From Tachypleus tridentatus (lineage: Eukaryota; Arthropoda; Merostomata; Xiphosura; Limulidae): a stretch of 64,000 nt of DNA. The notes below the pieces were generated by a model. That model did not search any database. It saw only the letters and a list, made by a program, of their open reading frames with translations, and was not told the origin of the DNA. The translations under genes and the position numbers were made by a program. Positions within the stretch are counted from its first letter, which is position 1. Each line of letters begins with the position of its first letter. Location of the stretch: the NCBI RefSeq assembly GCF_004210375.1, contig NC_134825.1:73461558-73525557 (forward strand). Reading direction: 5' to 3'. Positions 49,304 through 59,376 of this stretch are shown here, one piece after another.

Positions 49304-50456
49304 CTCTTCAAAAAAAAGAAACGCAAAAGGCAAAATTTGAGACATATTGTTAACAAGTTTATTCCGGGTAGTTCTTTTGACATGTGTAAACTTTGCACAT
49401 TCACTGCTAAACATCCAAATTCTGCAAAGGCGAAGTCCACGCTCACTAGTTGAAGTTTAACGTCACTCAACGTCAATAACGATTATGCCCCCCGTGAGCA
49501 TCAATAACTGCTTGGCATCTCCTGCCCATGGAAGCGATGAAATGACGAATCACATTTTGTGGAATGGCTGTCCACTCAGCCTGCAAAGCTGCTGCAAGCT
49601 GATGTAGAGTCTGCAGTTGAGGTTGTCGCCGTCGCAGACGTCGATCCACCTCGTCCCAAAGATGTTCGATGGGGTTTAAATCTGGTGATCTGGAGGGCCA
49701 GGGAAGAACGTTGATGTTGTGGTGTCTCAAGAAGACAGTGGTGAGTCGGGCTGTGTGAGGACAGGCGTTGTCATGTTGAAAAACGTCGTTGATGTTCACC
49801 ATGATGGGTTGCACATGGGGCCTAAGAATTTCGTCGACGGTTGCGTACGGTCTTATCGGAAATTCTACGCAGCCCTGGTATGGTTGAGGCAGTAGACGTC
49901 GCAGTGGTGGTCCTATCTCGAAGGTGACGTAATCGGATGTATCGATTTTGTGTAGGCGGGGTCACACGAGGTCTGCCAGATCGTGGACGGTCACAAGTTG
50001 ATCCATGTTGTTGGTGACGATTCCATAGCCTTGTGATGGTGCTTGGGTGGATATTCACAGCTCTGGCCACATCTGATCGAGATTCGCCTGCTTCCAACGA
50101 CCAATGGCGTTGTTGCGTTGTGCTTCTGTCAGTCTTGGCATAACTGTATTGCGTGTCGGTGGCTTAACATTGAGCAATGGAAACCGAGAACCCGTCACTT
50201 TTATAGGGATTTTGCACATGTTGCACTTGCAGAACATGCAGATCTCTCAAACAAATTTATTGGACACGAATGCGTTTTGGCGAAAAATCTTATGTTTTCC
50301 TCCGTTTTCAAAGTGCACAACTTTTATTGTCATTTTGGTCTGACAATCACTGCCTTAGCACGTGTGACATCACATACTCTGAGCTTGTAACGTTATTACA
50401 TATATTTCTCTTTAAAATAACAAAAATATCCCTTTTGCGTTTCTTTTTTTGAAGAG
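49304..50456 (-). mobile_element. Tc1-type element with intact ends, internally deleted
   Basis: The left end 'ctcttcaaaaaaaagaaacg' and the right end (reverse-complemented 'ctcttcaaaaaaagaaacgc') form a terminal inverted repeat of about 27 bp inside a (TA)n tract, consistent with a TA target. At 1,153 bp it is shorter than a full Tc1 element because about 150 codons of transposase are missing. The ends and remaining coding sequence are well preserved, which suggests a recent insertion. Confidence 0.92.
49473..50130 (-). pseudogene. Tc1-type transposase with central deletion
   Basis: The N-terminal part has 'MPRLTEAQRNNAIGRWKQAN' and two helix-turn-helix motifs ('SRSDVARAVNIHPSTITRLW', then the 'GRPRVTP' hook). 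It stops being homologous at 'KTVRNR'. Across a junction near 49,835 the frame shifts to 'DEILRPHVQPIMV', 'VFQHDNACPHTARL' (second Asp) and 'SRSPDLNPIEHLWDEVDRRL' (Glu), ending 'VIDAHGGHNRY'. The block with the first catalytic Asp is absent, so it cannot be active. Confidence 0.9.
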
Positions 50457-51104
50457 TATATATATATATATATATATATATAACCTCAAATACATACTAC
50501 TCAATATTTTCATATCAAAAACAGCGTGAATTTCTATTATGCTTCAGATTCAATTCTTACGTTATAGGTTAATTGACAATAATTGAGTCCTTTCTTAATT
50601 TTTTTTTCAAGATACTCGTGATCGTCCTTTTATTTAAACTGTTATCAGTTTTTAAATCGTAAGTGTTACTGGGTGAATATTCAGTAATTTTAGGACACAA
50701 ATTCGTGAGATTACGTACTTCTTTGGACAGTCTATAATCGACAGTAATTTTACAAAACAAATGGTTGAGACAACTTACTGCGTTGTGCAAAGGATAATCG
50801 TTGATATATATCCTTGCTTCTACTCACAATAGATCCCAAAGAGACGTCACAATGAACTGTTATAAATATTCAAAAAGAAACAAATCCACCAGCACCTTAT
50901 GGTCTTTCACAGACTAACAAGAAATAGAAATAATTACTTTTTTACATCAACAGCTTATGATCTGATTTCTAATGAGGTACAGAAACCATCACTTTTTACA
51001 CCAACATATTATGATCCTTCACATAGCAATAAGAAATAGAAATACCTCCGGGCTACTGCACACAAAAATGGACTAGATTGCATGACTTTTTTTACCATTT
51101 TTGA

Positions 51105-51300
51105 TGAAGAGAAACCAACTTGAAATAAAAATATATCTCAGAACGGCTGGTATGTGTATTAACACTTTTATTGATAAGCAAAGAATAAAGTTTCGACCTT
51201 CCTAGTTCATCTTTAGGTTAACAAAAGGAGTTTGCAATTGACCGTTATCGGACACATGTCTTAGTGACGAGAGTATAAACGAGTACGGGATTGTAGGGGG
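51105..51300 (+). repeat. 'Fold' interspersed repeat copy
   Basis: 'gaagagaaaccaacttgaaa', 'aagtttcgaccttcctagtt', 'aggttaacaaaaggag' and 'tgaccgttatcggacacatg' match the motif order of the 29,106-29,340 copy, with moderate divergence. Confidence 0.6.
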
Positions 51301-52028
51301 CGTTGCAGCAACTTATACAGGAATTAAAACCAAAATTAAACCAAAATAAAGGAACACTTTTATACCCATACTAATTAATAACCTGACATCCAACTGCAAC
51401 TTTTACCATATTCAATTATTTTTCATTATTTATCTGTCTATTTAATAATGACTTTCCTGGATTTTTATATACCTCAAACAAACGTACATAGTAAAATTAG
51501 CCAAAACAGACGTGATGACATATATATTTATTCAAGTCAAAATTCTGCAAGACAGGTTAAAACCAATATCAAAGAATTAGAACCTCAAAATAAGTCAGTA
51601 CCTGTTAAGTTTAAACACATCAACTTATAATATGATGTTTTTTTTTCATAGTAACTGTTTAAATACTATTGAAAACATGAAAACAATAAGAACCAAAACG
51701 TTCACCTCAAATTACTAGATTCAGTATTATCTTCTAAGTTACCTATCTGACAGCACATCAAATCATAATATCTTTCTGACATTCTCAGAGTAATTGTTAT
51801 TTGAAACATTAAACATGAAAACACAAACCATCAAAATGTTCACCTCAAATGACTACATTCACTATTATTTGAAATTTTTATTCAGTTTTCAACTGTTCCT
51901 CCAGAATGCATTTATGTTTAAAAAACTTCCAATTGTCAAACAGATCGTAACAGTCATCATTTTGCATCCAAAAACACGCTCATATCAATGTTATAACGTC
52001 ATTGTGATAGACTGGATTTAACACATCA

Positions 52029-53042
52029 AAATATTTTTTCAGTTCTTCCTCTAATTTTTGGATTGCATTATTCAGATTATTTATTTCACATTTTTTAGTA
52101 GCTGTCTGTTTTAGTACATTAGATTCTACAGTTAATGACTTCATTTTTCAACTGGATTCTGCCATTACAGATTTTTGTTCAGCATTGTCTACCAAGACAG
52201 TTACATCTTCTTGTAGCTTTCGTTTCACTTAATTGATCCTTGATGGCTATCCATTTTGGGGCCAAAGGCAGAACCTAAATTTTCTGCCTGTATTTCTGTC
52301 TAGCACCTACTGCATTCTCTAGGAGAGCTGGTGTGAAATTAGACCTACCACCAATCGATTTAATATGCGCTATTACTCTCCTCTGAGCAACGAGAGAAAC
52401 CACTTGTATGTTCTCAGTTAAACTTAATTTCGTTATAAAGAACCTCCGCTCCACATTGGATTGTCCAATCGATGTAATTAGTCCAAGTTTAAAAACTTCC
52501 CAAACTGTTGAGCTCTAATATGTGTTTCTCTTTTTTACATAATTATGCAGAAACGAATCCACTGACTCATTTTTTAGCAGATCAAAATCTCTAAAATAAT
52601 GATGATCAGAACTATGGAAAGTTTGTACACTGTCTATAAAATCATAGTATTCTTCTTTGACAGTTTCGCTTGTATCTTCATTCAGATACTGGAGTTCAAT
52701 CAGCTTCTCTACGGGATTTTGAACTGATGTTTGCAAACATCTGAATTCCAATAACACAGGCATCAGATCCTCAGTCCTGTTATGACCAGTGAAAGCCGAG
52801 GTAAAGTAATGTGATACAATGCAAACATCAACAGGACTCCAGTATCTAACATGAATTCCTACTTGTTTCTTATTCAAGCTGCTGTTGTGAGATTCATAGA
52901 ACGTGAGTACTATTTTATTCGCTTGTTGGAAGCGTGTAGCCAACTGATTGTCAAAATATGGACCAAGTCCAAAGTCTACAAGGTAAGTACACTTGTCTTC
53001 AACACATGTTAATTTTTGACCTATAGCGCTGTCAAGAAACAT
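52029..53042 (-). pseudogene. hAT-like transposase remnant
   Basis: On the - strand an open stretch of 175 codons (52,515-53,042) reads 'KIVLTFYESHNSSLNKKQVG', 'IHVRYWSP' and 'YFTSAFTGHNRTEDLM'. It resembles the RNase H-fold start of hAT-like transposases ('SFDES...RYW...TSxFxGH'), with Tyr in place of the usual first Asp. After a deletion the frame resumes with 'SNVERRFFITKLSLTENIQV' (compare the family's VERGFSxN motif) and ends in stops near 52,250. The core between the two parts is missing. It lies between two CGL exons. Confidence 0.6.
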
Positions 53043-53935
53043 TTGTTTAAATGTCTCAGAAATGTTATTACAACTACTGTAGCTGAATTAGGGTATCACA
53101 CAATTTACAGCCCAAATAATTTCGGCTCTAAGTACATCGGTATGAGAAATATTCTCAGATATGTTAGCATGTATATACTTATTTATACTGGTACTTGGTT
53201 TGTCTTGACTTAAGAATAAAAAAATGCCTAAATTGTTGTTCATATGCTTCAAGTTACTTTTATATTTTTTTACATTCATATATGGATTCACCCATGTTCT
53301 TAAGGTCGAAAGTCTTTGCAAAAATGCATACGTTGCAGTGTGCCATTTGTAGGCACTTTCTCAAGACATGTTCTATATAATTCACTCTCTTCCCAGTTCT
53401 CGTCATTTTTACACTTCTCAGGCATGATGTGAGAACAATTTAAAAACAGGATCACAATTATTATCATATGATGGCAGGTGTTCCTGAACTGCAAGCAGTT
53501 CTTTTCAGGTATTTTAACCATTTTCACAGATTTTGAACCCCCTGTGTAGCTCATAGCGAAAACAACATCAACAGTATACCCTTCCAAACTTTGGTAGTTA
53601 AATGCCAAACATTACAAAAACACGTATTTTGATCTGCCATAGTTCGACTAACTTAGGTAGAACGTTCCACAGAGATACTTGCATCAGTTCTCGACAGACC
53701 GAAGTAGGTAGATATGAAATTTGTTTCTTTCTTATGACTTTACAAGAGACCAAATTCAAAATATTACAGAGAATTATATTTTTTACCTGCCATTACTCTA
53801 TATTCTGACCATCTAATTTAGAGTTTACACAAAGGAAATCCGCCAACAATCCCTACACTCTTGAGATTTTTTTCATTTTTTACAGAGTTCAATTATAAAA
53901 CATTACAATGTATGTAATATGGAGCTCTGAGATTT
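53043..53935. other. Unrecognised intron sequence
   Basis: It probably includes the 5' part of the hAT-like remnant ('NGTLQRMHFCKDFRP' on the - strand near 53,300 could be a decayed zinc-finger end). I cannot support any other feature. Confidence 0.3.
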
Positions 53936-53960
53936 AGTGACATTTTTTGCACATGGTTCG

Positions 53961-54080
53961 TTTGTCTGCAATTAAGCACAAAGATACAGAATGTGCTATC
54001 TGTGCTCTATCCACCACTCATGTCGAAACCCGGTTTATAACGGCACAACTCTGAAGACAATCCACTGGGCCCCTGAGGGA
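53961..54080 (-). repeat. tRNA-derived SINE, family 2
   Basis: 'tgcaattaagcacaaagata', 'gaatgtgctatctgtgctct' and 'gtcgaaacccggtttataac' followed by 'cactgggcccctgagggac'. Reverse-complemented this gives the same motif order as 55,746-55,847 and the decayed copy at 634. Confidence 0.75.
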
Positions 54081-54563
54081 CTTCGGCACATGTAACTATG
54101 ACAAAGATTTGGTATTAATCGCTAGTATTAATGTTTTGATACAGGCAATGCACAAAATTGCATATACCGCGCTAAAGAACAGATCTTAGTCGCCCAAAAC
54201 TTACAGTTAAAGTTGTTATCAATGTGCACTTATCTGTTGACACAGAAACATAATGTCTTATATATTATACAGTCATAATTTAGTGTGCTGTAACAGACCT
54301 TAGCCATAAAGAAGTCTTAAATTCATAATGAGCTAAGTGTCTTTCCTTCCGAAGTTGTAGTTTATGTCTTTTCACCTTCCTTGAATAACACGTTCTTGAA
54401 ATCTACTGATTTATAAAGATCTTATCAAATAAAATGGATGGGGGGACCTTTCTAATAATCAACTTCTTCACTATCTTTAAACTTTTGGCAATAGCCATCG
54501 TTCAAATATCACCCTGTACAAAACAATTCACTGTGTATAAGAAACTATTTTCAAAGGTTTGAA

Positions 54564-54695
54564 AAGTGGGATTGACCGCACATATTAACGCCCTCACGGC
54601 TGGGAGGGCAAGCATGTTTTGGCGCGACGCGTGCGCAAACCCGCGACCCTCGAATTACGAGTCGCACGCCTTACGCGCTAGGCCATGCCAGGCGG
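54564..54695 (-). repeat. tRNA-derived SINE, family 1, truncated
   Basis: On the - strand it begins with 'cgcctggcatggcctagcgc', then B-box and 'aacatgcttgccctcccag' and 'caatcccac'. The 3' half is absent. It is more GC-rich than its surroundings. Confidence 0.8.
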
Positions 54696-55219
54696 ACGTT
54701 TAAAGAATTGAGTAATATAAATTAAATATTCATATTTTAGGCAATAACTGGAGCTACGTTACGTATACGTCTAGTGTATTTTGCTTTTCAGAAAAGGAGC
54801 ATTCAAACTAACGTAATATTAGATACATGGTGGTGGCTGTGAGCCAAAGTATAGTTGAAAGACGGGTGATATAAATTGAAGTGTCGTAAGTTGCTAGAGG
54901 GCGATAACTAATGTTGTATATTTCATAAGCAGTCACTGTTGTGATATCGAATAAGATAATGAGTTAAATTTAATGATTAAAGCTTCAAATAGACAAAGAA
55001 ACATAGAAACAATAAACTATTATGTCTTCCACTTTATCAAAATAAGTTTATCTGTATGTTAAGATGTCTTCACTAGAACCTGTTCTGCGAGCACCCGAGG
55101 GCTGCCTAACGATGTTGACAATCATCTTCACCAAGTTTAATCTCAGAAGGATATTTCCTTCTTCATTTATTGTTTAAAAAGGACCTGTTAGCTTTTGCTT
55201 ATCAGTTATTGGTACCTAC

Positions 55220-55314
55220 CTCCAAACACGTCATCTAAGGAAAGAATATGGTCCCCATTAGAGAGCAAACAGACCACGGCTGTAATGGCTATAATTCCCG
55301 ACGTAAAACAAAAG
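55220..55314 (-). CDS. CTH: Cystathionine gamma-lyase exon (PLP-phosphate region)
   Basis: On the - strand it lies between acceptor 'ttatttatag' and 'ggag|gtaggt' (95 nt). It reads 'FCFTSGIIAITAVVCLLSNG' and 'DHILSLDDVFG'. This matches the family's 'FASGLAA' (which holds the PLP phosphate) and 'DDVYGG' blocks. The residue that is Tyr in well-studied CGLs and stacks on the PLP ring is Phe here. The flanking exons with 'YSRSGNPT' upstream and the PLP-lysine downstream were not found. Confidence 0.85.
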
Positions 55315-55429
55315 CTATAAATAACGTAATCACAATTGTTAATATATATATATTATATATTATGACCATATAATTTTTCCTCAAAGAAACACATAACTAT
55401 CCATTCTGATTTTTTTCATATAAATGATT

Positions 55430-55695
55430 GTTTGTTTTGAAATTTCACTCAAAGCTAAAGAGCTACCTGCATTAACCGTCCCTACTTTAGCAGCGTAGGA
55501 CTAGAGGGAAGGCAACTAGTCATCCCCACCCATTGCCAACTCTTGGACTACTCATTTACCAACGAATGGTGGGATTGATAGTCACGTTATAACGCTTCCA
55601 CAGCTGAAAGGGCGAGCATGTTTGGTGCAACGGGGATTCGAACCCGCGACCCTTAGATTACGAGTCGAACACCTTAAACCACCTCACCATGCTGG
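55430..55695 (-). repeat. tRNA-derived SINE, family 1, near full length
   Basis: On the - strand it starts 'ccagcatggtgaggtggttt' and has B box 'gggttcgaatccccgttg', 'aacatgctcgccctttcagc', 'aatcccaccattcgt' and 'ctagttgccttccctctagt'. It ends 'tgaaatttcaaaacaaacaa'. This is the clearest full-length member in the window. Confidence 0.88.
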
Positions 55696-55745
55696 ATCTA
55701 CATAAATAATTTATCTGTTTATTTTTTAAATTTAGATAAAAGTAG

Positions 55746-55847
55746 ACCCCTGGTCATACAGAGGTATATCTACGAAACTACAAAGTTCGAATCCGAGTTT
55801 TGATACCCGTGGTAGGCAGAACATAGCTCTTTGTGTAGCTTTATACA
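55746..55847 (+). repeat. tRNA-derived SINE, family 2
   Basis: 'cccctggtcatacagaggta' head, 'gagttttgatacccgtggta' B-box region, 'gcagaacatagctctttgtg' and 'tagctttatacaaaaact' end. It lies directly beside a family-1 SINE in opposite orientation. Confidence 0.75.
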
Positions 55848-56960
55848 AAAACTAAAATGAAATATTTTTGTGTACACTTTTAAGTTATACTGTTGAGTTT
55901 TTTTTAGATATATTTTAAAAGTGGTGTATTGACAACTACGAGACTTTTTAAATATATCTTGCTTTAATGAATTCTTTTTGCTATGGACGAATAATGTAGG
56001 TGTTTTATTTCCACTTAAATAACTATGACATGTATTATCAGTGCAGAGTAATACAGCAAATACAGGAATTCTTAAGAACCTCAAAATTCAACACTGCAAA
56101 ACGTTTAATGTGCGAGCGTATGTAGTGAGGATATTTTTATATTTAAAAAACAGGAATATAAGATTTTAGTTTGAACTATTTTCCTTCTGCTAAAAGGAAC
56201 TTATGAGAGTTTCTTCATTTTAAAGACACCAAATACTTCTTGTGTACACAGTTTAAAAGACAGTTTTACTTATATTGTATTAAATGGAAGTGCTTTCAGT
56301 ACAGAAAGGGTTCTTAAACTCCAGTGAAGAGTTGGGAGGAGCTCACAAGCGTGAAAACCTCTCAAATCAAACACATCTAGTTTACAGATTTATGGTGTTA
56401 TTTCTTTTATTTTTTAACGACTACAAGACACCTAATTTTTAATTATTCATGAAATTCTTGTTTGTGTTGGAACGTAATGGTACTGTGTTTGGATTGAATC
56501 TACGTAAACATGAACTTATCACTGATTCTTAATCAAAGTGAAACTTTATCATCAGTACTTAACTGTTTTGAATTGGCTTTCTGATTACAGCTCTCCCATT
56601 CTTATTGTGTAAATCAAGTACATTGTTCCAAAGAGTGATTTTAGCCGCGGCTAAGCAACTCGTTGAACGGCTTTGAGTGTGTTTTTTTCACAGTACTACT
56701 TTTTATCTCACAGTTGCTACATTAGCCAATTTAGTATCTAATTACGGTTTTAAATATAAGAGTTAAAATCCTTTCGTTTGATGTATTTAATCACGTCCAG
56801 GGTCTAATAGATCAAGCATTTTATTTTGAGGGTAAAGTGATAAGGTTCTGATGAGTAATAAAATCAAATCGGGCATGCAAGCACCCCATACTTAGTATTG
56901 TTGGGGCATATAAATATAACTAATAAAAAGGGAAACAAAGGTTTCATAGATTAATTCACT
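55848..56960. other. CGL intron, no feature recognised
   Basis: Plain AT-rich DNA. The CGL exon with the 'YSRSGNPTR' block should lie between the 55.3-kb exon and exon 1, but I do not see it here or in 34.3-35.7 kb. Confidence 0.4.
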
Positions 56961-57406
56961 CTAATTCTGCCTAAGAGAATTTCAAGCGCCCCGGCTTTTG
57001 ATGATTCTCTATTGCTCAGAAATTAACTGTTTGGCTTTCTGTCTGTTATAAATTACAAACACAGTCCACACACACATAGTTACAACGCACCGTATTGCCC
57101 TTCCAAAGCAGCTAATGTTCTTTCCAAGCAACTTCTTTATGGATTTCTAAAACGACCATACAAATAATCCTAATAGTAGATAAAACACATCCTTTAAATA
57201 TATAAACCGTGGTAAAACCCAAATAAATGTTATTTCAAAGCATACCAATTAAATCTAAATTAAGCAACAAGTTCGATTCATTCGAACAATCACTACTAAC
57301 TGAAACATGATTAATATAGTAAGGAAGTTCAAATGTTTTATGTATATTCATTTCACACTTTACATCAAACTATTTTGCTTTGCTTTATATCAAGTGAGCC
57401 TTGAAA
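56961..57406. repeat. Duplicated CGL-side segment B'
   Basis: A copy of 33,872-34,318 in the same orientation. Its right edge joins mitofusin segment A' at 57,407 and its left edge continues into CGL intron DNA. Confidence 0.92.
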
Positions 57407-59376
57407 TCAGATAGTTATTAGAGATCTTGTCAGTGGCAATCACATAGTTATTTCAATTCTTCACTAAAGCTGAGCATGACACTGACATTCATTTGTGTTT
57501 CTTGTCGACATAGCACAACACTATTACATGAGCATCACTGATATACTTTATTGCCAAAAAGTAAATTGTCTTTTTGTAATAACTACGTGATTGCCACAGA
57601 CAAGAACAATCAAATGATGAAGCTGCAAAGATGCAGGCACGATTACAAGTGGCCAAGACAGTTTCTGGTGAAAATCTTTGTCTGGTGTACCTATAATGCT
57701 TATGTCATATAAAATTGCTACAAACCACACAAGGAAACTGGAAGGAGTGTTTATACCTTCTATATGTTTGTTCAAAAACTCTGTCATGAATTAGTAGAGA
57801 TACTCTGTTGCACTCAAGTTACTGCATCATGCTGAAAGCCTGGTTCAGATGAGATAAAACTGTGGGATCTGGCAATGAGAACTGTTTTGAGGCTTATCAT
57901 TCCAAAGTTCAATTGTTGTGATAAATTACTGAACTTGTAGCCTCAGTGATGATACACTTAAAGAAAGGAGGGGGAGTAGGATCATGGTACTGAAAGGGGT
58001 GGGGAACCTAAGGTTCATAGGGTTAATATGATGCAACATGTGAACTCTGCCAGTAGTCAACAGTGTTGTAATAACAAGTTGGTAATTTGAAGTTTAAACT
58101 TGATTTTATGTTTCACAACATTTTAAACCATAAATTGGTACAATAAAGAATGTATGAAATGTTAAGTTTTCAGTTTCTAAACATTGTATATTCTAAACCT
58201 TATCATTAAATGCATTGTTTTTACTTCAGAATATCTTTAAGAATTACATTGAAATTGGAGATATAATACTAGCTTCTTAAATATTATTTCATTTCATGTA
58301 AAGAACACTTATGATTTTAATGTATGTATATTTGTTTTTCCTAATGTTATTTAAACTAGTTTAGAAATCAAATCTTGAACTTTTTTTTATTCACTCAGTT
58401 GTAAAAACATTATGGAATTAATATTTGAAAGAAGCTGTCTATAATATTATAAATACTTTGAATTGTATGAATTATAATTAAGTATATTGTTAACAGAAAG
58501 GAAAAAATGGAAATGAGAAAAGAGCATAAAGATAAATTAGAGTTTACCCAGCAACAGCTGCACTTATTAACTGATGAAGTAAAACACCATATTGGGCATT
58601 TAGTACACAAAGTTGAACAGTAGGTAGCAAAAGCATTAAATGAAGAGATCCATCGGTTAAACGTTGTTGTTAATGAGTTTGAAAGACCTTTCCATCCAGA
58701 TAATTTGGTTCTTAGTGTCTATAAAAAGGTATGGACATGATTTTTTTTTTATTATTTCTTCATTTCAGTAGTGCACTCAATTTTTCTGGTATAAATTATT
58801 GTCTACGTTTTTTGTATATCACATTAGAAATGTAAGTGTATTTTTAACAACTTTGTTATGCTATAGGCTGTTGCAGCAAATTGTTTATTTTCTGTATGCA
58901 ATAAAAACATCTTAATTCTGTGGTTATGGACACTCCTGTTCTATGCACCTCTTAAAATTTCATTTTTTTACATTCACAATTCAATTAACCAATCTTACGA
59001 TCAATGAATGCCAGGGAAATTAGCATCAACATTTACATTGTATTTCAAAGTCTTGTATTATTTAAGCTTTAATTCCTCTATTTTAAAATGAAACTTTAAA
59101 GAAAAAATTCTTAATCTTCCAAGTAACTGCAGACTTTTACAGAACTTTTTAACTTTGTAATTTGAATACTTCTTGATGTATTCTAACCTTCCAGGTATAA
59201 ATAAATTATAGGTTAATTTCACTATTTTCACATTCTTCTTTCAAGTCCGTAGGTCATGTTTGGAGAAAAATTACTTGGAACTCTTGATATGTTCACTTTC
59301 TATGTATAGAATGTTAATTTTTCATCTTATTATACTAAGTTGAGCTAAATATTTGTAAACAATAGAAAAATCACAT
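57407..59376 (+). repeat. Duplicated mitofusin segment A' (second copy)
   Basis: A copy of 31,757-33,871. It has the 3' half of the piggyBac (right end 'aggttcatagggttaa' near 58,024), a deletion of about 140 bp near 57,966, and exon 10. Beyond 59,376 it continues into sequence absent after 33,871, so this edge is the real downstream mitofusin intron. Confidence 0.92.
58497..58728 (+). pseudogene. Second copy of mitofusin exon 10 with nonsense codon
   Basis: The same 232-nt length and splice sites as 32,987-33,218. Three bases differ: a silent change in a Val codon, CAG to TAG at 58,621-58,623 (Gln to stop, codon 42 of the exon) and CTT to GTT (Leu to Val). If this copy were used instead of exon 10 the protein would end in HR1, before any membrane anchor. 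Confidence 0.92.
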
